The notes under the pieces: generated by a model
What the model was told of the DNA's origin: nothing
The model's input: only the letters and a program-made list of their open reading frames with translations
Database searches by the model: none
DNA from: Epiperipatus broadwayi
Lineage: Eukaryota > Onychophora > Udeonychophora > Euonychophora > Peripatidae
Length of the DNA: 64,000 nt
Assembly (NCBI GenBank): GCA_028023455.1
Contig: JAQFVV010001008.1
Location: 1 to 64,000 of the forward strand
Direction of reading: 5' to 3'
Made by a program: the position numbers and the translations under genes
Shown: positions 35,730 through 47,641 of the stretch, one piece after another
Layout: each line of letters starts with the position of its first letter
Position numbering within the stretch: position 1 is the stretch's first letter

Positions 35730-38700
35730 TCAATTATTTACAAGAGCAATACACAATGATGATGATGCAAACCTTTAATAGTGTAATTCATAATGTTATG
35801 ATGATGAGCAACATCTAATGGTATCAATGCACAGTGATGATGGTGATGATCAAACAGAGATCAGATTTAAACAACTTAATTTATTAACAACATATAAAAT
35901 AAATATTTACAAATAAAAAATAATAAAATAGATAAATATTCGATTATCAAGAATGGCTTTTTTATCATCTTGATGTCATTCAACAGAAACAAAATAATTT
36001 ACAGTATATTATATACAAAATTATACTATATGATTGTTAAATATATACATAAAACAACAAAAAGAAAAGCACAATGAAAGTTCACTAATTATAAAACTAC
36101 AACATTAATATAATTACTATAGTGATATTTTTAGGCTAGGGTAAATATATTATAATTATATCTTTTTTTACTAAAATATATATATATATAGCCCACTCCT
36201 ATTTATATGTGTGTGTAAGTCTTGGTAGAAATTAATGATAGATAAAGACCATTTACACAGTGGGTTAATTGTGCATTCAGAATAAAACAAAATTACAAGT
36301 AAATATTAATAAATTATTTAGTCTTGTTGTCCTAAAGTCTTACTCTTAATATTGAATATATGAAAAACCTTACTTGAGATGAGGTCGTCTTGATGGATCA
36401 ATGTTGAGAGGAATCTGAAAATTTACTTTTATTAAAAAAAAATAATACATATTAATTGAAGAGGATTCCCTTTTTTAATTTATATCAATATAACATTTAT
36501 CCATCCACTGGTTATACTTTTAAATGGTAGGTAATCGAATTTGAAAAATGAATTTTAAACACACAATAAAAAAAAAAATTACAATATATAAACTTTCAAA
36601 TAAAAAAAATGACAAAAGCAAAAAAATAAATAATCATCACGTGAATAAAATATGTAATTTGTCTCGAGTAAAGCAAGCATTCAGTCCAAAAAAATGTTAA
36701 TATACATGGCTAACATTCTTTTTCTCCAACTCTGTTGTTAATTATATATTTCATGCTCCTTGATTGAAACACTCGCATATAAAATATCTTTTCTGACCGT
36801 ATATGAATCCATGGAAGATGGCGGTACACCAGCATTCTTGAGATAGACATTCTGATGAAAAATTTCATAATTCCATAATTTCCTAATGACATAGAAGTTA
36901 GCTGGAAAGTCTTACAGCACTTTTTTTTACCCCAAATACATTGTAATGATTCCTTTTATAAACTATTATTTATAACTTGGCTTAATTATATATAAAAATA
37001 GCTTTTAAAGACAACAGTTAATTTTTAATAGTTTCAGATTTCCTTTGCATTATTTCTATTATTATGAAATTTAGCTTGCAGAATAACTTAAGTCACTAAT
37101 TCATTCCTGTCGATCTTAAATTAAAGTTCAACTTTTTGAAACTATAAATATTAAAACTTTAATATTTTTTTTAAAGAGCAAAAAATTTTTTTCTTTTCTT
37201 AAAAGAAATAGAAACTTAACTTTTTGTGCTGTCTGTTCAATTCCCGATTTTCAAGTCAAGAACACTACTTTCTGTCGATTCAATTGTAGATTTTTCCAGT
37301 CAAGAGAGACGCTGCCTTGTCACGTGTTTGCTAAAAACCCTATTATTACTATTTGTTAAAAAAAAAATCAAATTATAAACATTATTATTATTACTATTTT
37401 TATTTAATTTTCACTATTCCAAATTCGATCCATTTCTCAACAATTTAGACCTCATATAATTTTTTTTTATTTTTCATTTGTCTTATAAGTCAGTCAATTA
37501 GTATTTTTAATTAATAATATTAAATGAATAAAAACAATAGAAAAACAATTAATTTCTACCAATAGACAAAAATATTCATTTATATGCATATACACATCAT
37601 GTGTATAGCAACTTTGTTTACTTTCTCACAATAGATATAAAAAAAATGAGAATTAATTTCCCAAACATATTAATCTATAAGTATTTTTATAAATGTATAT
37701 ACTACATTTGTATAAGTAAGTATATAAGTGATTCTATTTCAAACACATTAGTTTATTTGTATGTTTATATATGGATATACTACATTTCTATAAGCAAGTA
37801 GATAAGATATTTAATTTGCCTATCACTTGGTCTGAATTCAAATATTGAAAAAGAAATTAGGAGATGTGTAGTCCAATTGTAAGCCATCTTTTACAATACA
37901 TTTGTATCCATAAATGCAAACATTACTTATGGATTTTCATTTCTGATTACATTTTATTTGGTGTCAATGCATTTGTTTGTTAAATAAATTGATATTGTTT
38001 TATTAAATTAAATATTTTTATTGCAAAATGTATGATTTTCTTTATTTCACTTTATGCACTATAGTAGCCTTAGATTCAAGAATGCAGACATTTTATTTTT
38101 TTTTGTCAAATGGGTTTTTGTTTCATTCGATGGTAAATACTATATACTTCCAAGAAGCAAGTAGATCATATACAATATTAACTCTGGATAATATATGTAT
38201 ATAAAAAATAATTTCAAATTTTGTGAATTTAATAAAATAAATTAAAATTAACTGAATAAATGTATACTAAAATAGTTTCTAAAAGTAAATTCTGTTTCAA
38301 TGTTTATCTTATGCAAAATAATTCTATGTAGTATAAATCTATAACGGATCATAATAGTAAATGATCATAGATCGACTGTTCACTAACATTTCTGAAAACA
38401 ATAAATTCACTGGTTTTTATTTCTGAGTTTGAAAATTAAAAGAAGGGGGAAAAAAATAATTTTCTTTTGTCCTCAGAAATTTATTATCAAGTTAGTAGCT
38501 GGGTATTTTTTAAGTTAATAAAAAAATATTGTATATATATTAATTTATTCAAACAACATTTATCCAATAAAAATTCTGGCAATATTCACTTCCAGTTTTT
38601 GATATCACATTAACACAAGTAAGTTTTATTATTTATTAAAACAGGTATTTGTTTAAATATTGACTTTGCTCATATTATAATCATAGTTCTTAATACTTAT

Positions 38701-38984
38701 TGTTGAGATGGAGACTGCTAATATCTTTTCATATACAGTATAAAAGAAGAATTTAAGAACAGCTAATGTTTTTTAAAAAACTTATTAATGTTTTTGTTGA
38801 TACCAATCAATTTTTGATATTTATTGTTGCTTATTGATATGATTTTTATTACCATTATTTCAGTTCTCAGATACAAAATGTAATCTTGGTAATACCAAGA
38901 TGTTGAATAGTAACAATTTTGTTTTTGTGGGAAACAACTTTTTATTTCTAATTCTTTGACCAACAGCACTATAAGACTTGGATA
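35730..38984. other. AT-rich non-coding stretch
   Basis: No gene recognised. GATGATGAT-rich patch at 35723-35850; a diverged duplication (TATATACTACATTTGTATAAG / GGATATACTACATTTCTATAAG) at 37690-37800; TA microsatellite near 36178-36190. GAAGATGGCGG at 36815-36825 resembles a YY1 site but stands alone. Confidence 0.45.
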
Positions 38985-39700
38985 TCAGTCTCTCCATTCA
39001 GTAGTGCCACCAAGTGTAAGCCTTTATAATCAATAGATGCAGAAAGGTTTGTGCATAAAATCCCTATCTATTGCCTACTCATCCAACATTCCCAGACTAA
39101 TTTCTAGCTTGTGACTTTCATCAGTGAGTTACTTTGGATTTGAGAGCACTGTATTCAGATCTCAAGATCTAATGCAGCCCTCCAGCAGTCATCTTTTAAC
39201 TATTTGGTTAATTATAAATGGTGATCGTGATGTTTTGATAGTTTTATACCTATCCTGCCCATAAGTTAATGGTGACTAATTTTGAAAAACCAAAGACCCC
39301 AAAAGGTATAGATGCTGAACTTGAGTTCAGATCTATATGACTATACAAGCAAATGAGCTTGTGTTGGAAACATTATGGTGCTTTTATCTTGAGCTCCTAG
39401 CTTTATAGTTAACCAAGTAAGTAAAAGGTGACTGGTTGGGAGTTGCATTAGATGCTAATATCTAGGTGCAGGGGTCTCAAATCCAAGCCTTCTCACTGAT
39501 GAAAGCCACAATCTAGAAATTAGTCTGAGGATCTTGGATGAGTAGGCACTAGGTAGGGATTTTGTGCATAAACCTTCCTGCATCCATTGAGTATGAAGGC
39601 TTTCACTTGGTGACACTACTGTATGGAGAATTTGGTACTCTTATTAACAACATGTGTAAGCAAATGAAATGGTGATTGTGATGTTTTGATGGTTAAAAGA
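38985..39700. mobile_element. Inverted pair of PLE-type ends about 300 bp apart, tails outward
   Basis: Left end (minus strand, 39180-38985) and right end (plus strand, 39470-39650) share CTCAAATCCAAG, CACTGATGAAAG, TAGAAATTAGTCTG, TGGATGAGTAGGC and CATCCATTGA, and finish in CTACTGTATGGAGA (right) and CTCCATTCAGTAGTGCCACC (left, as plus strand). Just inside is the CTGATGAA(A/G)G...GAAA signature. The tail beyond the right end (ATGGTGATTGTGATGTTTTG) also appears reversed near 39200-39235. Central part is not recognised. Confidence 0.7.
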
Positions 39701-39769
39701 TCCAAAAATTTAAAAAATTAGAACTAATTCTTTATGATTATTTTTGTAATTTACTTCTGTGTTATTAAT

Positions 39770-41000
39770 ATAGTAACTACTTACATACATTTTGAATAAT
39801 TTTTATATCTGTAGAACACTACATTTTTCAATATTTATTAACATAATCTTTAAACAAATTTGAGAAATTATTAAATCATCTTGCAATAAACTTATATCAT
39901 CATAATTATTAATTGCTATAAACAATGTTGTAACATCAGCATATATGTTTCTCCTAATATTTTATGTAATTTGTTATTTTATTAGCATAAATGTTAATAG
40001 TAACATTACCAAAATTCTACCATGTGAGATTTCTTGATGTATTGGCAGAGTATCAGAAAAAGGTTAATTAACATTAATATAAAATTTGGGATTGGTTAAA
40101 TAAGATTTGAATCAATGAAATTGTTTCATACTTGAAGTTATTTTATTAATTTTTGAAATAAATATATCTAGATTCACTTTATCAAATGCTCGAGATAAGT
40201 CAAAATAAATCACATATATCTATTTTATTTTTGTTATTAAAAGCGTGACATATATTATCATTTATTGTTAATAGATTTATAAAACAAGATTTTGATGAAA
40301 TAAAATCATACTTAGAATCACTTATAATTTTTGGAATATGTTTCCTTAAAATATAACTTTATCTTTTTTATTGCATTGCCAGATCCATATAACATTAATA
40401 TATTTACATTCATTATTACTTTTACCATGCAGTTAAGATTTGAAAATATAAAAAGTTCTGAAGAAAATTGCTGGGACAATCGAAACATCAATAAAAAATA
40501 TTGTAAATGATATTATTATATTTCCTTATACTGTAATATTATAAATACAATTTTCAAAAATTTTGGAGAAAGTATTGTTTAAATTGGTCTATAATTATTG
40601 AATTTAAGTTTATTTTCTTTCTTTTTAAATTAATCAGGAAAAATTCTTACAAGTGTATTTTTGAAAAATAAATTATAAAGATGTAGCCAATATTTACATA
40701 CATCCCTTAAGTAAAAAAGTTGGAATCTCTAAGAAACTGAAATTTTTCTTGTCCTTCAATTTTCCAATATATTTTGGGATACGCTCCAATGTTATTTTTG
40801 CACAAATTATATCGTGCAACATACTGTTATTTATGTTCATGGGGGGGGGGATCATTAAAATAATTATAATAAGAGGCTGAAATTTGGGTTCTGAAAGTTT
40901 TTCTATTAGTATAACGAATAGCGATGTATTTCCAAAATGATTTTGGATTTTTTTTTTTCAGTATGTTTAATAGATGTAATATCATCTATCTCGATTAATA
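39770..41000 (-). mobile_element. CR1/jockey-like LINE remnant, nested PLE end inside
   Basis: Minus-strand reverse transcriptase of a second LINE type, heavily decayed. In order: PKSFWKYIAIRYTNRKTF (about 40910-40855), FKNTLVRIFPD and FNNYRPI (about 40660-40575), YVIYFDLSRAFDKVNLDIFI (about 40218-40160), FKSYLTNPKFYINVN, ADVTTLFIAINNYDDISLLQ (about 39945-39885; the catalytic ADD reads ADV) and INIEKC. A PLE end (40345-40535) interrupts it between the NYRPI and YFDLSRAFD blocks. Confidence 0.75.
40345..40535 (+). mobile_element. PLE end nested in LINE
   Basis: At 40458-40486: CTGAAGA, A, AATTGC/ACAATC stem with TGGG loop, GAAAC. Upstream ATTGCATTGCCAGATCCATA and downstream ATCAATAAAAAATATTGTAA match the 19.0 and 59.2-kb family. 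Sits inside a LINE reverse transcriptase, so it inserted later. Confidence 0.65.
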
Positions 41001-41450
41001 TTTTAATAATTTTTCTGTAATTAGTGACATTATTATAATGATGAATTATTCTAGTTTTATTATAATTATTGCAATTATAATTTTTACTTTTAATTAATAA
41101 TCTGAGACGAGATGAAAAGCATAGAGGAAATTGAATTTTGATGCATGAATATCTATTACGTTGTAAATATCAGAACTGAAAATTTTTGATGGTTTTAATT
41201 GACGTATTAATTGCAGTTTAAATGTATGCATATACGGATTATATATATTATAAAAAGGATTTATGTCAGCAAGAAGACGTAGTCCATTAGGATATCTTAC
41301 CTTGGCGGTAGATTGTTTTTGCCTCCTAATTATTCGTTTGTATAAATAAACGCACATACATAAATCCATATAAATAATCTTAGATATATCCATTGGATTA
41401 AATTTTGTTTTTAGCAGCTTTTAATTTAGCAAAACAAGAGATATCTGTCA

Positions 41451-41533
41451 AGCATTGGTGGTCGAAAGGTCAGTGACAGCTGCTTTACAAGCAGTTGTCC
41501 TGGGTTAGCGGGTTCGCTTCCCGGCTGATGCTA
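41451..41533 (+). other. tRNA-like cloverleaf, probably SINE head or tRNA pseudogene
   Basis: AGCATTG (41451-41457) pairs with TGATGCT (41526-41532) as an acceptor stem with two G-U pairs. GCTGC/GCAGT encloses the loop TTTACAA, giving anticodon TAC (valine). CGGG/CCCG encloses TTCGCTT as a T arm with B-box-like GGTTCGCTTCC. The D stem has only three pairs and the variable region is about 12 bases, long for valine. A short A run follows at 41545. Best read as tRNA-derived. Confidence 0.4.
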
Positions 41534-42119
41534 CGACACATGAGAAAAAAAAACGAGATATCTTTGTAATAAAAATGATAAAATTAAATAACGGATAATT
41601 TATTAATGATTAGTATCCGTTAGGTTTTGAATATATTTTATGTAAAGTTGTAATTGGACTGTAATAACTTTTTTTTTTGTATAATAAATCTTAATGGCAT
41701 TTTTTTTTAGATTGAAGGTCAGAAGTTATTGTTGCCTGAATACATATTTCTTTTGTCAAATTTTATAAGTACAATATTTGAGAAGTTTGTTATGAAATGC
41801 TTTCTAACATTGGTTAGATTTTAAAATTATTTCTAATATCTGATATAAAAATAAGCACAGCAAATGTAATATATTTTAATAATTTTCTAAAATCCATCAA
41901 TATAATTTGTATTACATAATAAATGTGACTTTGAAAACTTAAATATTGACGTCTCACGTATTTTAATCTAAATGCTTTCTAATATAATTCTACAATTTAT
42001 GTATATAAATCGAATATGCACATCACTTCACTCGTAACATTATAATTATTATTCTTTAACAATATTTAAATAAACCAATGAGTTGAATTTCTAATTTTAT
42101 ATGAAATATTATCTGTCAA

Positions 42120-42575
42120 CAGCTGCAAGCATTGGGCTACAAATTGAGCCAAAGAATAGGTATAAAAAAGGTCTCAATAGCATCTTACATTTATGAATTC
42201 TAGGTAAACCATAAAATTTGGGATATAATGAAGAGGCTTCTCTGGGAGAAATTTTAATTTATATTTTTTAACCTGTGCTGTAACACTTGATAAAAAAATT
42301 CTGTCTCTTTGTTTTCAAGTATGTCAGAGGATCTCTAACAATCTTTTTATAAGGGGTGTCATTTTGTAATTTTAAAATTTCATTGTTATCTAAACAATTA
42401 AGTACAACAATCAATTTTTTTTTTAAATACAAAGGACAAATTTCCCTCTAGATTAGTTTTTAGAGGTTTCACATTTCTTAAAATACCATAAATATTAAAT
42501 CTAATAAGATTGGCAATGTGTAAGTCTAATTTTTTTAAAGAAGATTTCATATTATATGTTTAGAAGAGAGCACAT
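42120..42575 (-). pseudogene. Penelope-like element reverse transcriptase fragment
   Basis: The minus strand gives LQNDTPYKKIVRDPLTYLKT (about 42380-42320), ISPREASSLYPKFYGLPRIH and KCKMLLRPF (about 42260-42160). The block PKFYGLPRIHK...LRP is the signature N-terminal RT region of Penelope-like elements (P-x-F-Y-G-L-P-K-I-H-K-x4-L-R-P-I). Upstream of it, D-P-T/L-Y-L-K-T matches the PLE linker. Stops and frame changes abound. The gypsy element at 42613 begins just beyond its upstream end, so it may have inserted in or next to this PLE. Confidence 0.75.
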
Positions 42576-42612
42576 AATTAAAAACTTTCTCAATTAGAGA
42601 AACGCGATATAT

Positions 42613-43352
42613 TGACTAACTAATCTAGCACAATAAATGATGAGGCATAAAAGTATGTTTAGTTATTTCTAATTTAACAATATTTCATATTAATTTGTAC
42701 AAGTAGAATCATAAATCACAATAACGCAATTAATAGATGTGACACATGCTTCGCTATTTTCAGAAAATGGATAAGCTGATTAATTTACATACACATTTGC
42801 ATATATTACCATTTAATAACATCACGACTATTAGTATTTTTTGCCATGATTATGAGGAATAACGCCTCGAAAGCACTTAACCTGGATTAACTCATTTTGA
42901 TTGTTTGCTATTAATAGCTTCTTCAACCAGTGTTTTAAAGCGCTTGTATATACTAAAAATACATACATATATATATATGGCAGTTAGGTTACATCTAAAT
43001 AATTACATTTTGAATGAAACAATCAGTACAATAATAATTTGAAATATAATAATGGAGGCAGCTTTTTATTACCTATATCTCCATTCTACACCTTTAGTCA
43101 GCATTCTACTGGATAATTATGACAAAGTTAAAACACACAAATTCAGGTGCATGTTGATGACCAAAATAATGTCTAAATAACTCACAGGTAACCCATACAG
43201 TGTCCTTAGAGAAAAGCTCTATTCCATTATTGGTCAGTTTCTGTATACTTTCTTATTGATTTTTTATAATTGTTTGCTCAATCCATTTCTATTTATTTGG
43301 TTTAATTGCCTTCCTTAACACTTCCTGTTTGAACATGCATGCGCACACAACA
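42613..43352 (-). repeat. Gypsy 3' LTR (left copy) with about 260-bp internal insertion
   Basis: Matches the right LTR (TGACTAACTAATCTA, AATGATGAGGC, TTATTACCTA[T/C]AT[C]TCC, TTCAGGTGCATGTTGATG, CCATTATTGG) but has about 260 extra bases between AAGTAGAATC (42711) and GGCAGTTAGGTT (42980). The extra block ends in a TA microsatellite and has no match elsewhere in the window. Confidence 0.75.
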
Positions 43353-43783
43353 CTACCTTTTCCTACTTCTGAAAAACTCAGTAGTCCATTTTTTTTAAAT
43401 TTTCATTGGAGTAATATAATAGTCCTTCAGATATGTTGGGGTTTGGTGATGACGTCAAAGTTTCTTAATGTCATAACATTCTGTATAGCTCTGTTGAAAT
43501 TTCAGTGTTTTAGAATCTTCTGACTCAGTATCCATCACTGCCTGAGTGTCTATGCAATCTTTTTTGGTGGTCCTTTTAGGTTTGGTTTACTCCTCTCAGT
43601 TTTCAATATTCACATCTTTTTTTTTGTTTCAGTTTTGGTTTATATAATGTCTATATGTTATTTCTGTTTATGTTTGAACTTCCACAATTTGATTTGAAAT
43701 CACATTTTTTATTTGGCCATCGATTCATGCTTTTTGCAGGTTGTCTGTGATCCACATTTTTTCTCCAGCATTGTAACTATTTT

Positions 43784-44500
43784 TCAGAATTCTTGTTCAT
43801 GGTTCTTTTTTGGAAAAAGGATGAATAGTTTATTTCTTAATTTTTTCCTCAGTAGCTGTGGACAGCATGATGTGTTGTGCACCATCACTACATTTAGAGC
43901 TTCTATTATGTTTAAGTAGTTTATTTTGTTTAAAGCTATCTTCAGCTGCTGCACTGCTTTTTCCTCCATTCTATTTGGTTCTGAGTGATCTTTTAAAAAG
44001 GAATTGAATTCTTCTGAGATGAACTCAGTCCCATTATTGGAAACTAGTACTCCTGGATATTCATGATATGCAAAACCTTCACTTAGAGAGTATAGTGGCA
44101 TCTACAAATACAAGAATTAAATTACCATTGATTGGATGTCAGTGCTCAACATGTATTTGATTCCATGCCCTATTTTCTTTAGGCTATGAAGTATACTTAT
44201 TCTAGGTAGAATTTGCAGTAGACTGGCAGGATCTGCAACTTTTTATATGATTTTCTAAGTCAAAACATACCCTGTCAATATACATAGCTAAAGGCAGTGC
44301 CTTTGTCCTTACCACATCAGGATACTCTTGATGAATCAGTTTTAATACTTTTTTATGGCTACAGGTGAAGTTAACATTCTGTCACCATTTATTATATGCC
44401 CATTCAATCTCAATAGTTGGTGATAAGTCATCCATAATGCTTGTTATAAATATGATGGATGTTTACTAGGCTATCCATTTCTAATCCAACAAACAAAGTC
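43784..44500 (-). pseudogene. Gypsy integrase core remnant
   Basis: The 105-codon frame at 44101-43784 has PGVLVSNNGTEFISEEFNSF, the integrase core around the second catalytic Asp, which reads SNNGTEF where SDNGTEF is usual. The region expected to hold the catalytic Glu is shortened (HSEPNRMEEKAVQQLKIAL), and LLRKKLRNKLFILFP matches the GRKLRTRLD block after the core. Earlier integrase sequence toward 44500 is too broken to follow. Confidence 0.8.
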
Positions 44501-44569
44501 TTTGATATTCTGCCATTTCTCTTGTCCAGTTGGTGACAGTGACAGTTTTACTGTTGATTATCACTGGCT

Positions 44570-45950
44570 ACCACTGATCTAACAGACTTGTTATTGTTTG
44601 GTTTTTCAGTAGTATTGGGAACATGATATTGGGCAACTGCATGTCCAATCAAGCTACCCTCCTGCTAACATATTTTGTAGTGATAAGCTGACAAAAGATT
44701 GTACCATCAAATCATTTGCAGACTTAGATGGTTTGGCTAAAACATCTAGAAGTGGATAATAATCTGTTATAATTTTAAATTTTCTTTCATAAATGTATTG
44801 GTAAAATTTCTGCACCCCAGCAATGATTGCCAATGCAGTGATTAATGTCCTTGATATAAATGCTATGGAACATTCCTATTCTATTGTTGGGTGACTAACA
44901 ACTGCTCCAATTTCATTACTCAAATGCATCTGATGTCAGTGTTAGATTGAGATTGTAATCATAATGTACCAATAGACAATTTGAAATGATCAGTGGCTTG
45001 AACTTCCAGAAAGTGCTCTCTTGTAGCTCTTTTCACTTCCAATGTTGATTCTTTTTTAATAGTTTGCACAGTGGTTTTGCTATATGAGCTTTGCCATTAA
45101 TAATGTTTTCAAAAAAGTTAATAAAATGCTGTTTGACATTCCTTGGAGTTTAAATCTTTATTACAACCCTAGTTTTTCAGGATTGGGTCAAATTCCTGAG
45201 CCAGATATGATGTGGCCAAAAAAACCTTATTTTGGTTGAATTATAGATGCATTTTTGCATATTAAGTGTGGTTCCAAAACTCTCTAATCTTTCACATATC
45301 CTGATTAGTTTTTTTTCAGGATTTCCTTTGAGTCAGCCATTAATAAGATATCATCAAACTAAGATAAGACACTCTCCAGCAGAGTGTCAAATTTTGCTGG
45401 AAAGATATTTGGAATGATAGTTGCTCCAAATGAAAATTGATTGTAATTGTATGGTCCTTTATGAGTTATAATGGTTAGAAAAACCACAAATGCTTTTGAC
45501 ACTGCGATTTAATGAAAAGCAGAATTCAGATCCACTTTTGCAAAGTGTTTGGTACCATTTAAACCAGCTAGAATTTTTCTGACATTTAGGCACCAGCTAC
45601 AGGCTTATGTCTATACATTTATTTATAGTTTCTACATAAACATTTTTGCCCATTTAGTTTTGTCATGATAACAATCAGTATAGCCCATTTGGTCTTTTCA
45701 ATGAGTGTTAGTATCCCATTCTTGATTAATTCATTTAGACATTTTTCTACTCAGGGTCTCTGCAAAAATGGAACTTTGCCTGCTTTACATCGAATAGGTT
45801 TATTCCCTCTTGAAACCTGATTTCAATAGGTTTTGTGTTTAATTTCCTTGTTTCATGAAAATAATTTTGGCAACTTATTCTTTACTTCCTTTTTTCTGTG
45901 CACCTTATTCAACATACATATTTTAATTTTCAATGGGGTAAACCACTCAT
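44570..45950 (-). pseudogene. Gypsy reverse transcriptase and RNase H remnant
   Basis: Reading the minus strand: GTKHFAKVDLNSAFH (about 45560-45510; the catalytic VDL), FDDILLMADSKEILKKN (about 45360-45305; catalytic DD) and FFGHIISGSGI (about 45225-45195) are RT blocks. Then ALAIIAGVQKFYQYIYERKF and KIITDYYPLLDVLAKPS (about 44840-44735) are RNase H blocks. Stops separate the pieces. Confidence 0.8.
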
Positions 45951-46072
45951 TACCTATTTATGGTGCTACTTTGCCTTTTACTATAAATGGTCTTAGCATT
46001 TTACTATGAGTATTTGTAGCTACTATTATTTTAACCACTCTTATTATGTCTATGGAATTTCCATTTACATCT

Positions 46073-47030
46073 TTATCCTTTATCTTGGTATTTTCCATTC
46101 TTACATTTTTCTTTAATATTACTTCTTAGCTTGCCTGCTCCATTATTAATTTTCATTTCCACTGGTTTTCTGCATATTTTTACTATCAACATTATTTGTT
46201 TACTATTATCCTTTCTTGGCCTTAGGTATTTCTGTAAAATGTCAAGATTTTTCATGTTGTTTCTCAGAAATTCCCTAGTTTCTTTAGATTTGGTTTTGGT
46301 GTGGCAAACTCTCATTGTGTGGGCCACCTTTCCATAACTTTGGCATCTTGGATTATTGATGCTGCATTTGTATGCAAGGAGGCTGGCCTTTCCACATTAA
46401 AATCATTCCCAGTTTTTTTTTTCATTTTTTGTCCCTGCTTGTTTTTAGGGTTGAAGTTTGATTTGAGCTATCTGTGTTCAATTGTTGGAATTTTTTAGCA
46501 TTGTTGATTACCAAATCATGAATAATGCCTTTTTTGATTGCTTTTGTATGAGTTGGGGTGACTAGCAATTGCTGATGAAGTCTGTTGTAACTCATTCCCC
46601 ATAGAAATTGTTTTAATAAAGCTACATCTAGATAATCACCATATCACAGTTTCTAGCCAAGTCTCTTAATGCCATATCAAATGCTCTATAACCATCTCCC
46701 TTTGTTTGGTATCCATTACACAAGTGTATCCATGCTGTATATTTTGAGAAGGTTGCCATTTAACCATTTGATTGTTTCATTATAATATAGGCTTTCTGAA
46801 TCCTCTGAATCACATAAAAAATTTGTGATCTTGATTAGTCCAGGCCATTCAAAAAGTAATAATGTGGCTATTTTAGACACATCATCTTTTGCATTATTGA
46901 CTATGAAGTATTTAGTGTTATGAGTTGAATAGAGGGCTACTTGGAGAGATAAATACCATTAAATTCCCCTATTCCTAATTGAGCAGTTGACATGTTCTCT
47001 GTCTCTATCAATTTGTTAGTGCCTATTCTA
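46073..47030 (-). pseudogene. Gypsy gag, zinc knuckles and protease remnant
   Basis: Gag starts near 47030 (IGEFNGIYLSK) and continues through ALLKQFLWGMSYNRLHQQLL (about 46620-46560). Two degenerate zinc knuckles lie at about 46400-46290: CGKASLLAYKC (His replaced by Leu) and CQSYGKVAHTMRVC (second Cys replaced by Tyr). The following frame (46327-46073) holds KPVEMKINNGAG, the aspartic protease flap start in which the usual D-T/S-G-A reads N-N-G-A, so the catalytic Asp is lost. Confidence 0.65.
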
Positions 47031-47120
47031 ACTTTCCTGCACTGTACTTTTGTGCCTCTGTACTTCTGGTTCATACTTTTCTCAATTGACTGTCTGATTA
47101 TGCCAAGTTGTGCTATGTGT

Positions 47121-47641
47121 TGACTAACTAATCTAACACAAAAAATGATGAGGCTTAAAAGCATGTTTAGTTATTTTTAGTTTAATAATATTCAATACTA
47201 TTTGCACAAGTAGATTTTATAAAATACTTATGAACATATGACAATTAGGTTGTGTTAAACCAATCAGTATAATGATAATAATTTGAAATACAGCCTTGTG
47301 GCATACAAAAATAATAATGTAGAACAGGATGGCCTCTTTATTACCTACATCCCCTTTCTACACCTTCAGTGGGGATTCATTTGGGTAATTATAGCAGGTT
47401 TAAAGTCCACATGACTCTCAGGTGCATGTTGATGCCAAAAATGATAACATTGTCTAATTAACTTACAGGTATTTATAGTCCACACACTGTCCTTGGGGAA
47501 AATCTCTATTTTTCCATTATTGGACAGTTACTATATACTTCTTTATTGGTCATTTATAATTGCTTGGTCAATCCATGTCTATTCATTTGGTTTAAATGCA
47601 TGCCTTAACACTTTCTGTTTTGAACACACACACACACAGCA
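47121..47641 (-). repeat. Gypsy 5' LTR (right copy)
   Basis: About 520 bp, starting TGACTAACTAATCTAACAC and ending in a CA run plus GCA on the plus strand. It differs from the left LTR by many substitutions, so the insertion is old. Confidence 0.75.

Larger units (their letters stand above)
42613..47641 (-). mobile_element. Ty3/gypsy LTR retrotransposon, decayed
   Basis: Two related LTRs bound a 5-kb minus-strand element with gag, protease, RT, RNase H and integrase remnants in gypsy order (integrase last). LTRs begin TG and end CA when read on the minus strand. A purine-rich tract (AGAAGTAGGAAAAGGTAG, minus strand) lies directly upstream of the 3' LTR at about 43353-43370. No clear primer-binding site or target duplication could be fixed. 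Every frame has stops. Confidence 0.85.

Noticed and set aside
36815-36825. GAAGATGGCGG as a YY1-type promoter site
   Set aside because: A single short match with no transcript start, exon or conserved partner.
41094-41393. 99-codon minus-strand open frame as a host gene
   Set aside because: AT-driven composition, no domain, and adjacent to LINE remnants.
47085-47120. tRNA primer-binding site for the gypsy element (TGGCATAATCAG)
   Set aside because: It lies about 14 bases from the LTR edge and does not match a tRNA 3' end I can name.
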